This document shows positions 45,801-49,273 of a stretch of DNA of 64,000 nt, piece by piece. Below the pieces are notes generated by a model. That model was not told the DNA's origin and searched no databases. It saw only the letters and a program-made list of their open reading frames with translations. The stretch is from contig NC_084725.1 in assembly GCF_033807575.1 (NCBI RefSeq), forward strand, positions 3,445,001 to 3,509,000. Reading direction: 5' to 3'. Made by a program: the position numbers and the translations under genes. Each line of letters begins with the position of its first letter. The first letter of the stretch is position 1. Source of the stretch: Cydia pomonella (lineage: Eukaryota; Arthropoda; Insecta; Lepidoptera; Tortricidae).

Positions 45801-48195
45801 GCAGTCTCCGTAGCCTATGGACGCCTGCTACTCCAGATGATATAAAATTTCATTTGGTTAAGTTTGTCTGAAGTCTATACAGTGTAAACTCTATATAGCG
45901 ACACTCAAGGTTTTTGCCGCAATAGAGAGTTTTCGTTATAGATATAGAGATAAATTAATATTAAAGTAAACCAACTATAGTCAACAAATATCGACGATAT
46001 CAAAAAAAAAAAAAATTTTTTTTCAAAATTTAATCTGTTTATTTCAGTTCTTTGTTGAGGTACAGTCAGCACTCAGTTATAATCTCTATATTTGGAGATT
46101 GTGTTAACTAAGTTTAGCCTTAACTAAGTATATAATTAGTCCTGTTGGCAGTTAGTGTTTACATGTTATTATAATACTATTTGTAACAAAATTAATTCAA
46201 TTAATCAGTGCTTTCTTAAGTGTACTCTTTATTTTATCAGGATGTTTTTCTAAAGTTTCTACCTATTTTGGGTAAGCTGTTCAGGATATTAGGCAGGTAT
46301 GTTGGCCAGAGCCTTTTCCCATATAGGGACTGAACCGTTATATCGAGTGAAGTTATATGGAGTTTACACTGTATAAGTAAATAATAAAACAACGGTTGCT
46401 TCAGGACTACGCCCCGAACGATTGCCGCACTTCACAGACGCGTGTTGGGCGCTGATGGAGTCTTGTTGGAATCCTGAGCCTGCCCGGCGGGCGTTGCTTG
46501 GAGATATTCAATTACAGGTAAAAACATCCTTTAACTCCTTGAGTGCCACGCGATATCGGGATATCAGAAAAGTTACCCCTAAATCTCATCTCATTTCATA
46601 TAAAATGTATGGATAGACAGTTAACACTTTGAACGATTTATATCATAAAGATAAACATCCCTCAAATGCCAAGATCCCGGGCGCAAGGGAGCTAATGTAA
46701 ACTTTATTCGAATGTGTGAAGGTTACTTTGACAGCGTCCACCATAACACCTATAGTTGTCCTTAGTCGCTGTGGGCATGACTAGTAACGACACCTTAACA
46801 CATTCACTGCCAGACAAAAAACGGCGCACTACCCCAGATACCGGTGGTCTATAGCTGCGTACAAAACCATCCCCCCAGCGGGTTGTCCGGCATCTGAACA
46901 AAGTTCACGAGCGCCCACCAGGTGGGTTCCCGGCAGTGAATGAGTTAAAGATATTTAGTGCTGGTACTCAATGGGTACTCTTTGAACTGATATTCAAAAA
47001 TACCTTTTTTTAAATAGCGGACTTGGTGTCTCACAACTGGATAAAGTATTGTTGGCTGTTTTTTCTGACCATTCCTTCTGCGTCCGGTAATGTTCTAGAC
47101 ATAATGCGTCAAGATTGCGTGTTGGTTAATAGTAGTTTATGTGACTGCTATATAATTAAAGGCATTCAAATACAAGTGTGGGTTGGACAAAAGGATCACA
47201 CGGGTGTTTTAATGCCTAATTATGTAGAGTTACTTACATTATTTTATCTACACATATATTATAAACACTATGATACTTTATTTACTAACTCAAATTACAG
47301 CCAACATTGGGGCATCGTTGCTCTTTTGGCGGAACTCGCGGATATGTGGCGGCGTCGTCGAAATATCTTTATCGCTCATTTTAAACGAAACTTTTGCTAT
47401 ATAATAGTTACTTTAAACACAACAAAACCAACTCATTAACTTCAAACTTCAAACTAATTAAGAGATAAATTCTACGTCAAATGGCGGTAAATGAAAACGT
47501 TGTTTTTTTTTATTCAGAGATAAACTAGAGTCGGGGGCCAATTCCCGTATCGTTCGATACAAAATAACATGAGAAATTTGTCAAAATTGTCATTACCGAA
47601 TAGATTTTGATTTAGTAATGAAATAATACAACATTTTCACAGATAAGAAATTTGTTGTAACAAAGCAGTTTATCGTAATGTTGGCCATTATTTACGGATT
47701 TTGAAGGCATCGTATTTATCGGTTTATAATAAATAAATAAATAAATAAATATTTATAGGACATTATTACACAAATTGACTAAGTCCCACAGTAAGCACAA
47801 TAAGGCTTGTGTTGAGGGTACTTAGACAACGATATATATAATATATAAATATTTATAAATACTTAAATACATAGAAAACACCCATGACTCAGGAACAAAT
47901 ATCCATGCTCATCACACGAACAAATGCCCTTACCAGGATTTGAACCCGGGACCATCAGCTTCGTAGGCAGGGTCACTACCCACTAGGCCAAACCGGTCGT
48001 CGAAATAATAATATATGTGGATAAAAACTATTTGTGTCAAAACTTTTTATGTGGGAATATTGTGCCCAGCTGGAAGGCATCCTGCGCCACGCCCACGCGC
48101 ACCCCGCGGCCTGCGCGCCGCGCGGCGCCGACTCGGACGACAGCCTCGACATGACGCTGCACTACCGGCCCGGCGGCGACCACACGCCGCTGTGA
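18711..48195 (+). CDS. DSTYK: DSTYK: dual serine/threonine and tyrosine protein kinase, 21 coding exons (whole gene)
   Basis: Joining 21 GT-AG exons (listed separately) gives 3357 nt, 1118 residues, with every phase matching. The vertebrate family member is somewhat over 900 residues. DSTYK phosphorylates Ser/Thr and Tyr and in vertebrates is linked to FGF/ERK signalling and cell death. Its insect substrates are not known to me. The N-terminal half has a degenerate P-loop-like segment (VVLGTS, residues 61-66, no Lys) and a helical middle region. The kinase domain spans about 830-1075: GRGQYGVVY (832-840), VAIK-type Lys K855, helix C Glu E871, HRD Asp D949 with N954, DFG replaced by DLG (D967) as is usual for this family, APE E991, DVYAFG (1002-1007). 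All catalytic residues are present, so the product should be active. Start ATG 18711 follows an acceptor-like TTTCAG and opens the GC-rich coding stretch. An in-frame ATG at 18594 is an alternative. Exons 5, 19 and 21 have extra tandem copies. Confidence 0.93.
18949..19412. mobile_element. Long foldback element, copy 1 (intron 1)
   Basis: The left arm from AAAGATAATTTGAAATAGAG and the right arm ending CTCTTTTTCAAATTATCTTT are reverse complements over most of the ~425-bp element (to 19373). Both arms hold GCAGTAAATTTRCTGTGRCTAC-like blocks and a TGGCGCCA(C/T) motif near the middle. A partial extra right terminus follows (19374-19412). Relatives are at 25647-26030, 43736-44020 and 44668-44742. 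Confidence 0.75.
19524..19687 (+). CDS. DSTYK: DSTYK coding exon 2 (residues 39-93)
   Basis: Acceptor ATGTTTCAG|AT, donor CTGG|GTAAGC. Encodes the hydrophobic VVLGTSAAA strand-loop (residues 61-69), which aligns with the P-loop-like segment near the N-terminus of DSTYK but lacks the Walker Lys, followed by LLHCLLGRRLLPEP. Confidence 0.88.
20095..20211 (+). CDS. DSTYK: DSTYK coding exon 3 (residues 94-132)
   Basis: Acceptor ATTTTTTCAG|CT, donor TTGAA|GTAAGC, 117 nt, phase 0 on both sides. Encodes LRIQYGSSTQVHLTL, matching the family's R-x-R/Q-YG-x-x-TQV block, and PWETLP. Confidence 0.9.
20240..20645. mobile_element. TIR element with TTTTCATCACACTTGC ends, copy 3 (intron 3)
   Basis: 20334-20645 is bounded by TTTTTCATCACACTTGC and GCAAGTGTCATGAAAA. 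The block GAGAGTAAGTGAAATATTGG upstream (from 20240) is shared with the copies at 14.7 and 32.6 kb. It begins only about 30 bp after the exon 3 donor. Confidence 0.65.
21082..21489 (+). CDS. DSTYK: DSTYK coding exon 4 (residues 133-268)
   Basis: Acceptor TTTTTTCCAG|GA, donor GCGGAG|GTGAGT, 408 nt, phase 0. The largest exon. Encodes MLEVELNIPILKDGLRIIV, matching the family's LAELEV...LLQEVDVVV region, then a helical, charged stretch. Confidence 0.92.
21681..21868 (+). CDS. DSTYK: DSTYK coding exon 5 (residues 269-330)
   Basis: Acceptor TACCTTACAG|AA, donor AAGGAG|GTAAGA. Encodes NCLDLHQIKEINPNAQVLF through ELPESDQELVEGIRR, leaving two nucleotides (AG) for the next codon. The last 91 nt, from 21778, is the first unit of the 146-bp tandem array that follows. 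Confidence 0.9.
21778..23820 (+). repeat. 146-bp tandem array of the exon 5 3' half plus splice donor (about 14 units)
   Basis: Units begin (at TTTGGTACGATGCC) at 21778, 21924, 22070, 22215, 22361, 22507, 22653, 22799, 22945, 23091, 23237, 23383, 23529 and 23675. Spacing is 146 bp except one of 145 (a missing T). Each unit has 91 bp of exon 5 coding sequence, the donor GGAG|GTAAGAC and about 55 bp of intron. Units are near-identical. The last two have most of the changes. The first and eighth units share CCTGAG where the others have CCAGAG. Reading past any donor meets TAA at once in the coding frame (AGG AGG TAA), so only splicing at a donor followed by exon 6 preserves the protein. Confidence 0.97.
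23905..24029 (+). CDS. DSTYK: DSTYK coding exon 6 (residues 331-372)
   Basis: Acceptor after a long T-run (TTTTTGTTTCAG|AC), donor CATGT|GTAAGC. Encodes HSDDSPISKALTARYS and then a helix ending LLDQWELM. Phase joins exon 5 (AG+A) and exon 7 (T+TT). Confidence 0.9.
24145..24353 (+). CDS. DSTYK: DSTYK coding exon 7 (residues 373-442)
   Basis: Acceptor TGTTTTTTCCAG|TT, donor AGTGAG|GTAAGA. Encodes HPPPKHQTKSQWLIVDDVE through LQDYLLENSTKLSE. Confidence 0.9.
24457..24717. repeat. Dispersed repeat (ATGAAGCTGAAAATTTGCAT), copy 1
   Basis: About 260 bp nearly identical to 30564-30826. It contains GGTACCAT and TCTGATGATGGAGACAGGAG. A weaker, inverted relative is at 34670-34790. Class unknown; it lies in intron 7. 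Confidence 0.65.
24966..25305 (+). mobile_element. Dispersed repeat family 3, copy 2 (intron 7)
   Basis: Begins TTTTATACTACGTCAGTGGC and ends TTTTGGACGTAGTTTAAGG. A somewhat diverged copy of 17211-17568 in the same orientation. Confidence 0.75.
25647..26030. mobile_element. Long foldback element, copy 2 (ends 29 bp before exon 8)
   Basis: The left terminus CAAAGAGAATTTGAAATAG and the right terminus CTATTTCAAATTCTCTTTG are perfect inverted repeats. The interior matches 18949-19373. The right end lies 29 bp upstream of the exon 8 acceptor junction. Confidence 0.8.
26059..26175 (+). CDS. DSTYK: DSTYK coding exon 8 (residues 443-481)
   Basis: Acceptor TTTTTTTTCCAG|AT, donor TTTGAG|GTATGA, 117 nt, phase 0. 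Encodes IHVKLVQQLILSSFELAREL then KKIQYVAVQEKQLFE, matching the family's helical region with ...RLEYTRKKENELYE-type sequence. Confidence 0.92.
26245..26882. mobile_element. TIR element with GGGCTTGTGCACAAATCACG ends (intron 8)
   Basis: The left end GGGCTTGTGCACAAATCACG and right end CGTGATTTGTGCACAAGCCC are perfect 20-bp inverted repeats enclosing about 640 bp with poly-C tracts. Layout resembles 2703-3213 and 38557-38886. A retroelement tail-like block (TTTTATTTTATTTTATTTT, 26310 onward) seems nested inside. Confidence 0.75.
27456..27570 (+). CDS. DSTYK: DSTYK coding exon 9 (residues 482-519)
   Basis: Acceptor TTATTTTTACAG|AC, donor AGATG|GTGAGT. Encodes TIYQNFSEGDKK then MMQEVLQELKDEVNNMDW, matching the family's MKEELLDDATNMEF-type helix. 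Confidence 0.92.
27600..28390 (-). mobile_element. 5'-truncated LINE (reverse transcriptase C-terminus), split by a SINE
   Basis: Minus-strand frames encode the end of a LINE ORF2. 28250-28330 gives RVQFNNGYRMLLG, continuing after the SINE gap at 27960 with LPWFCSASGMFAEAQIDDF and IMRKHIASQMHRLR. The tail is a TAA-rich repeat (27600-27625). A SINE (27963-28248) interrupts the codon run between LLG and LPW. Dead copy in intron 9. Confidence 0.75.
27963..28248 (+). mobile_element. tRNA-derived SINE family 1 inserted in a LINE
   Basis: Contains the Pol III box B GGGTTCAAATCC and the family's TTGAGCTTACTGTGGGACTT block. The 6-bp repeat AGCCCC flanks it (27957-27962 and 28249-28254), and the LINE reading continues across the insertion. 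Confidence 0.8.
28391..29627. other. Intron 9 sequence with retroelement-like fragments
   Basis: 28430-28510 (GATGACGCGCAGATTTGTCC region) recurs at 55430-55510. 28622-28800 begins with a TTTTATTTTATTTTATTTT run as in retroelement tails. 29428-29490 contains AGAGGGGTAGGCAGAGACCA, a block I associate with lepidopteran SINEs. No exon was recognised. Confidence 0.4.
29628..29894. mobile_element. MITE with GGCCCGATTCGAAGAATGA TIRs, copy 1 (intron 9)
   Basis: The left GGCCCGATTCGAAGAATGA and right TCATTCTTCGAATCGGGCC are perfect 19-bp inverted repeats around 267 bp. A second copy in the opposite orientation is at 59208-59468. No ORF; superfamily undetermined. Confidence 0.85.
30155..30354 (+). 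CDS. DSTYK: DSTYK coding exon 10 (residues 520-586)
   Basis: Acceptor TTTCATTTCAG|AA, donor AAAGAC|GTGAGT. Encodes a Ser/Asp-rich, probably disordered segment (STVLSQSVRPSGSDSTSDGE) followed by SFDDYDIINSHSS. It looks like an insertion relative to the vertebrate family and may account for part of the extra length. Confidence 0.85.
30564..30826. repeat. Dispersed repeat (ATGAAGCTGAAAATTTGCAT), copy 2 (intron 10)
   Basis: Near-identical to 24457-24717 over about 260 bp. Confidence 0.65.
31090..31206. mobile_element. Small foldback element (GTCCACACAGAGCGAGCATA)
   Basis: The left arm GTCCACACAGAGCGAGCATA and right arm TATGCTCACTCTGTGTGGAT are near-perfect complements, with GCGCGCG-rich inner parts. 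About 115 bp, no ORF. Confidence 0.65.
31250..31940. mobile_element. TIR element carrying two nested TIR elements (intron 10)
   Basis: The outer arms TAGTCACCTGCAACAAT and ATTATTGCAGGTGACTA are complementary. Inside lie two adjacent elements. 31281-31446 has ends AGGTCATACTGAGCAAATTT and AAATTTGCTCAGTAAGACCT. 31447-31910 has ends TACACCGTGTTTTTATTGAA and CAAAATAAAACACGGTGTA. None encodes a protein. Confidence 0.65.
32151..32690 (-). mobile_element. TIR element with TTTTCATCACACTTGC ends, copy 4, reverse orientation (intron 10)
   Basis: 32151-32586 is bounded by TTTTCATCACAATTGC and GCAAGTGTGATGAAAAA. The block 32587-32690 (CAAAATTTCACTTACCCCCC) is the reverse complement of the block beside the copies at 14.7 and 20.2 kb. 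Confidence 0.65.
32777..32915 (+). CDS. DSTYK: DSTYK coding exon 11 (residues 587-632)
   Basis: Acceptor TTGGTCCACAG|TC, donor GACTG|GTACGT. Encodes SEQSPAERIPIANESELFSL and a Ser/Thr-rich stretch ending SLDVQRT. Low-complexity linker; assigned by splice phase and position. Confidence 0.8.
32916..34117. other. Intron 11, no gene seen
   Basis: Contains a (GTCC)n-type run (33700-33715), a C-tract (33778-33788) and pieces resembling dispersed lepidopteran repeats (GGATTCCGTACGAAAATAGT near 33653). No exon was recognised. Confidence 0.35.
34118..34443 (+). mobile_element. Dispersed repeat family 3, copy 3 (intron 11)
   Basis: Starts after a long T-run with ACTACGTCGGTGGCAAACA and ends CTCTCTTTTGGACG. 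Confidence 0.75.
34490..34736. repeat. Diverged tandem duplication, about 122-bp unit (2 units)
   Basis: Two successive units share CTTGAAACCT(A/G)ATCGTG, then GATACGAT(A/G)TTCCATCAT and CATCATCAGA. Unit starts are about 34491 and 34613. Non-coding; open frames across it have no recognisable product. Confidence 0.7.
34978..35170. mobile_element. MITE with TATAGGGA(A/G)CGTGC ends, copy 1, upstream of exon 12
   Basis: The left end TATAGGGAGCGTGC and right end GCACACGGTCCCTATA are imperfect inverted repeats. Shares ACTGTAGGAGGCAGCACAGG and repeated CACAAGATGGCAGA with 35514-35725. It ends about 105 bp before exon 12. Confidence 0.7.
35276..35363 (+). CDS. DSTYK: DSTYK coding exon 12 (residues 633-661)
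   Basis: Acceptor TTATTTACAG|TT, donor CAGAG|GTAAAC, 88 nt. Encodes LSKLSRKISLKLVPFVDCL then TYFGTLQR, matching the family's ...DYLRESFVGTLER block. Confidence 0.9.
35514..35725. mobile_element. MITE with TATAGGGA(A/G)CGTGC ends, copy 2, downstream of exon 12
   Basis: Same orientation as 34978-35170, with ends TATAGGGAACGTGC and GCGCACGGTCCCTAT. It contains a 27-bp stretch missing from copy 1. Confidence 0.7.
35799..36092 (+). mobile_element. Dispersed repeat family 3, copy 4 (ends about 29 bp before exon 13)
   Basis: A shortened copy (ATACTACATCAGTGGC...) ending CCCATGCCTCTCTT, with the exon 13 acceptor directly after it. Confidence 0.75.
36122..36289 (+). CDS. DSTYK: DSTYK coding exon 13 (residues 662-717)
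   Basis: Acceptor ATACCTTTCCAG|AT, donor CACAA|GTAAGT. Encodes CLDALESTCRQELGGRPASE then TLRTLLEAARRLF, matching the family's LERCLQSLE...LKQILNAAY region. Ends with two nucleotides (AA) completed by exon 14. Confidence 0.92.
36815..37230. mobile_element. Large foldback element with ~150-bp arms (intron 13)
   Basis: The left arm (about 36815-36985, containing TAAGGTCATTAGATAGGTAT and CACCCTTATTACCTAGGCAA) is the near-exact reverse complement of the right arm (about 37065-37230, TTGCCTAGGTAATAAGGGTG and ATACCTATCTAATGACCTTA). An ~80-bp GC-rich loop (GCACCGCCGGGCGAGC) lies between. Partial extra homology may extend the arms. Confidence 0.85.
37417..37546 (+). CDS. DSTYK: DSTYK coding exon 14 (residues 718-761)
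   Basis: Acceptor TTCGTTTCAG|AC, donor ACTCAG|GTACTT. The frame is fixed by the AA left from exon 13: LRIVGGDDDGPCCVISPVWR then NATKLARLIATQ. This matches the family's W..R...A..SLSASKLAKSI-type block and restores phase 0 for exon 15. Other frames, though open, are not coding. Confidence 0.88.
37569..37892 (-). mobile_element. tRNA-derived SINE family 2, complete, with 16-bp TSD
   Basis: On the minus strand it starts GCGCTGGTGGCCTAGCGGTA (tRNA-like box A) and has box B GGGTTCAAACCCC within a tRNA-like fold. The family 2 body follows and it ends AACGCAAGGAAAG. The direct repeat TAAATTTGATATAACT flanks it (37553-37568 and 37893-37908). Its 3' end lies only 22 bp beyond the exon 14 donor. Confidence 0.9.
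37937..38958. mobile_element. hAT-like non-autonomous element, about 1 kb, with a nested TIR element
   Basis: The left end CAGACATAGAAGTTTTTGTG and right end CAAAAACTTCTATGTCTG are inverted repeats extending about 65 bp (to ATCGATA). The flanking 8-mers GATATAAG and GATATAAC match at 7 of 8 positions. A related element is at 50958-51660. There is no transposase ORF. Confidence 0.8.
38557..38886. mobile_element. Harbinger-like TIR element nested in the hAT-like element
   Basis: Termini GGGGGCGTCCATTAATCGCG and CGCGATTAATGGACGCCCCC are perfect inverted repeats. The 3-bp repeat TTA flanks both (38554-38556, 38887-38889). Poly-C tracts occur in each half, as in 2703-3213 and 26245-26882. Confidence 0.8.
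39548..39595. repeat. (GT)n-type microsatellite, interrupted
   Basis: An alternating TGTGTGTGCGTGCGTACGTG-type run of about 45 bp in intron 14. Confidence 0.8.
39816..40026 (+). CDS. DSTYK: DSTYK coding exon 15 (residues 762-831)
   Basis: Acceptor CAATTTCTGCAG|AT, donor GATAG|GTAAGT. Encodes ILERLSVAHERYQAAL through KKYAPTFARLCLESTSVCDL and ELGREI, matching the stretch just before the kinase domain (RKDHAPRLARLSLESCSLQD in family members). Confidence 0.93.
40253..40385 (+). CDS. DSTYK: DSTYK coding exon 16 (kinase glycine loop; residues 832-875)
   Basis: Acceptor CCATTACGTCAG|GG, donor ACCAG|GTAAAG. Encodes the ATP-binding glycine loop GRGQYGVVY (832-840), the phosphate-anchoring K855 in AAVKSV, and helix C with E871 in LAMEF. 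Strongly GC-rich compared with its introns. Confidence 0.95.
40455..40876. mobile_element. TIR element with CTCAAACATGCAATGAAAT ends (intron 16)
   Basis: The left end CTCAAACATGCAATGAAAT and right end ATTTCATTGCATGTTTGAG are perfect inverted repeats around about 420 bp. An inner foldback pairs GGTTTCCTAAAGG with a TTAGGAAACCCC block. Related to 15672-15966. It starts about 70 bp after the exon 16 donor. Confidence 0.8.
40877..41447. other. Intron 16 sequence, no gene seen
   Basis: No exon or clear repeat was identified. Confidence 0.4.
41448..41862 (-). mobile_element. tRNA-derived SINE family 1, split by a nested SINE family 2 copy
   Basis: The tail (41448-41516) and head (41718-41862, box B GGATTCAAATCC on the minus strand) are separated by the insertion 41517-41717. 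Confidence 0.8.
41517..41717 (-). mobile_element. SINE family 2 nested in SINE family 1, 9-bp TSD
   Basis: Body of family 2 (CCTTCCAACCCAGAGGATAA, TTTCCTCACGATGTTTTCCT), lacking the tRNA-like head. The direct repeat AGGTACCTA flanks it (41508-41516 and 41718-41726). Confidence 0.85.
42071..42249 (+). CDS. DSTYK: DSTYK coding exon 17 (kinase N/C-lobe hinge; residues 876-935)
   Basis: Acceptor TTTATTTCTAG|GA, donor TGAAG|GTAACG. Encodes PRIVAVHGSIVQ, the strand/hinge GVLLISERKERDL and helix E up to IACDIVE. Matches the family's RLVDLHGSVID...VLLIMERLHRDLY. Confidence 0.94.
43188..43506 (+). mobile_element. Dispersed repeat family 3, copy 5, nested in another repeat (intron 17)
   Basis: Starts TTTTATACTACGTCGGTGGC and ends TTACCTCTCTTG. 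The flanks (AACTAAATCTTAACAA before and AATCACTTTGATTTTGATGT after, minus orientation) are two halves of the repeat also seen at 13215-13450 and 39150-39325, so this copy is inserted in it. Confidence 0.7.
43736..44020. mobile_element. Long foldback element, partial copy 3 (ends 24 bp before exon 18)
   Basis: Matches the middle and right arm of 18949-19373 (TGGCGCCATC, AATCATGTGTCGAAGGATGG) and ends CTATTTCAAATTCTCTTTT. The exon 18 junction lies 24 bp downstream. Confidence 0.75.
44044..44192 (+). CDS. DSTYK: DSTYK coding exon 18 (kinase catalytic and activation loops; residues 936-985)
   Basis: Acceptor ATATCTCCAG|GC, donor ACCCCG|GTAAGT. Encodes the catalytic loop HRDIKMKN (D949, N954) and the metal-binding DLGFC (D967, DLG in place of DFG). 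The activation segment follows to GSVVGTP. The donor lies in a 14-bp sequence that is duplicated 376 bp downstream. Confidence 0.95.
44201..44562 (+). mobile_element. RLE retrotransposon 3' fragment between two copies of the exon 18 splice donor
   Basis: The perfect 14-bp repeat ACCCCGGTAAGTAT is at 44187-44200 and 44563-44576. The DNA between includes 44335-44455, which reads FREIAKRLIDARGDQRAGSF then AQRIGLAIQ and RGNATS, the C-terminal end of the RLE element. TAAATAAATAAAT-type tails follow and also precede it. 44311-44332 and 44546-44567 form a 22-bp inverted repeat (one mismatch). A 14-bp target-site duplication fits a LINE insertion; the origin of 44201-44310 is unclear. Confidence 0.75.
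44668..44742. mobile_element. Terminal fragment of the long foldback element (intron 18)
   Basis: Matches the right terminus (GATGGCAGTAAATTTATTGT ... CTATTTCAAATTCTCTTTG). Confidence 0.65.
45165..45327 (+). CDS. DSTYK: DSTYK coding exon 19, copy A (kinase APE/helix F; residues 986-1039)
   Basis: Acceptor TTTATCACCAG|GT, donor AGAGAG|GTGAGA. Encodes VHMAPELLGGDYD (APE E991), DVYAFGILFWYL (1002-1013) and QLWTKVKR. It joins exon 18 in phase 0 and exon 20 via G+GA. A second full copy follows after only 36 bp. Confidence 0.93.
45364..45526 (+). CDS. DSTYK: DSTYK exon 19, copy B (tandem duplicate)
   Basis: Same length and phases as copy A and encodes exactly the same 54 residues. I count five differences, all synonymous third-position changes in the first half; the second half and the following intron start are identical. 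It has its own acceptor (CTGCTCATCATCAG|GT) and donor (AGAGAG|GTGAGA). The 36-nt gap from copy A's donor is probably too short for an intron, so A and B are likely alternatives. Including both would also break the frame (163 nt). Confidence 0.85.
45563..45683 (+). pseudogene. DSTYK exon 19, copy C (decayed third copy)
   Basis: The acceptor and first ~115 nt are retained (VHMAPELLGGDYD through FGILFWYL), with Cys changed to Leu (WYLLAG). After GNVRL the sequence diverges (CTGTCAGCTTTTTT) and the donor is lost. The period is 199 bp, as for A and B. Confidence 0.85.
45754..45838 (+). mobile_element. Fragment of dispersed repeat family 3 (intron 19)
   Basis: Only the first ~85 bp of the family is present (ATGTCGTTGGCAAACAAGCC to CGCCTGCTACTCCAGA). 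Confidence 0.7.
46405..46517 (+). CDS. DSTYK: DSTYK coding exon 20 (end of kinase domain; residues 1040-1077)
   Basis: Acceptor GGTTGCTTCAG|GA, donor TTACAG|GTAAAA. Encodes LRPERLPHFTDACWALMESC then WNPEPARRALLGDIQLQ, matching the family's ARPERLP...CWQLMEACWDGDPLKRPLLG. Confidence 0.94.
46796..46948. mobile_element. Small TIR element with TTAACACATTCACTGCC-type ends (intron 20)
   Basis: The left TTAACACATTCACTGCCAG and right CCGGCAGTGAATGAGTTAA are complementary; about 150 bp. A shorter relative lies at 59947-60036. Confidence 0.65.
46949..47751. other. Intron 20 sequence; a 138-codon open frame at 47023-47439 is not convincing
   Basis: The frame is mostly AT-rich with no recognisable domain, and a short GC-rich stretch (47305-47375) looks like repeat sequence. 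No support for a separate gene. Confidence 0.4.
47752..48002 (-). mobile_element. tRNA-derived SINE family 1 (intron 20, 67 bp before exon 21)
   Basis: Full copy in reverse: head GACGACCGGTTTGGCCTAGT, box B GGGTTCAAATCC, and tail block next to a TAAATAAATAAAT run at 47729-47750. Confidence 0.85.
48070..48195 (+). CDS. DSTYK: DSTYK coding exon 21 (C-terminus and stop; residues 1078-1118)
   Basis: Acceptor ATTGTGCCCAG|CT, stop TGA 48193-48195. GC-rich. Encodes LEGILRHAHAHPAACAPRG then DSDDSLDMTLHYRPGGD. The acidic SLD motif near the end recalls the Ser/Asp-rich tail of vertebrate DSTYK. Confidence 0.9.
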   Translation: MEGILRHAHAHPAACAPRGADSDDSLDMTLHYRPGGDHTPL

Positions 48196-48600
48196 CGGGC
48201 TGCGCGGGCTCGGCCATCTTGTGGCCTCAATCGGACACATTGACACTTCACGCCAGCAAGTGCCCTCTACGGTTCACGTACGTTTTCTTATGCATTGTGG
48301 GTTCTGCTGTTGTGGGCTACATTGGAAGCTTAAAATTGGCATTTACAGTTCGCGCCAATAAACAGGGGGCTCCTCTGCTGCTCCCTACAGTTCATGCCCG
48401 TTCCTGTAGCTTACCCAAACTTAACAAATGAAGATAATGCTCACAATTCGTAAAGAGTCTTAAGTCGTCTCGATACATTGGGATACTAAATGTCAATTTT
48501 AGTGTTAATTTAACAGCAAATTGTTTATAGTGCAAAAGGTTATGACTGTATTCATAAGCAGTGAAAGGACATTACGAATAAAGAAGAATGCCTTTTGGTT
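48196..48600 (+). other. DSTYK 3' untranslated region with two candidate poly(A) signals
   Basis: AATAAA occurs at 48357-48362 and 48577-48582. No further coding exon phases in. The actual cleavage site is not visible. Confidence 0.55.
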
Positions 48601-48610
48601 TCATTAGCGC

Positions 48611-48985
48611 ACCTCGCGCCCGGCGTTAACTTCAATGACAGGCTGGACATGTCGCTGCAATGCACTACCGGCCTAGTAATTACTTCTTTTTTTAGGCCTA
48701 GTAATTAATTATTTGCTTCACACCCAGTAAATCTCATGTTGTGATTGTCCAGATCACAGATACTAAGAGGCCAAACGATCACTGGACGAAAAAGTTCTCA
48801 CCCGAGGGCAGTACGCCTATTCTCGTTTTTTTCGAATCATTTGAACGTTAAATGTCAATTTTTAAGGTTATTTTTAACGGATAATTGTTGATAGCGACAT
48901 GCAATACGTTAAGACTTATTTCAACAGCAGCAGTTAGAGGACATTACGAATTTCGAAGAATACCTTTTGGTATTATTAATGTACC
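48611..48985 (+). pseudogene. Decayed tandem copy of the last DSTYK exon and 3'UTR
   Basis: 48611-48675 resembles exon 21 (GGCTGGACATGTCGCTGCA and GCACTACCGGCC against AGCCTCGACATGACGCTGCA and GCACTACCGGCC at 48142-48170), with a small insertion. 48845-48985 resembles the 3'UTR end 48490-48612 (GGACATTACGAATTTCGAAG, AATACCTTTTGGTAT). Order and orientation fit one tandem duplication that has since decayed. Confidence 0.6.
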
Positions 48986-48994
48986 AACTGATGA

Positions 48995-49273
48995 GCTTTG
49001 TAGTCGCCACCAATTATAATGGAGCGGCCAAGGTGTTCACAAACAACTGAACAAATCCTGTATTATCAAGACATTACAATGAATATTTAGATATTTCTAA
49101 GCAATCCGGCTGCTCCGATATACCTGATGGCGACTGTTCGTCCGAAGACTAGTGTGTACAGCCGCCATCAGTTATATCGGAGCGGCCGAGGCGCTCACAA
49201 GTATCTAGTTAGAGTGCGTGTTCAGATATTTTTGAGCACCTCGGCCGCTCCGATATATTTGGTGGCGACTGTA
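48995..49273. mobile_element. Two adjacent copies of a foldback MITE (AGTCGCCACCA...GGAGCGGCC)
   Basis: 48995-49131 and about 49159-49273 each have ends of the AGTCGCCACCAA / TTGGTGGCGACT type followed inward by TATATCGGAGCGGCCGAGG or its complement. I associate this motif with repeats common in Lepidoptera. Confidence 0.7.

Noticed and set aside
47023..47439. 138-codon open frame in intron 20.
   Set aside because: AT-rich composition, no recognisable domain, no good splice signals linking it to DSTYK, and part looks like repeat sequence.
48015..48431. 138-codon open frame overlapping exon 21.
   Set aside because: It is in a different frame from exon 21; exon 20 phase and the acceptor at 48069 fix the real frame, ending at 48195.
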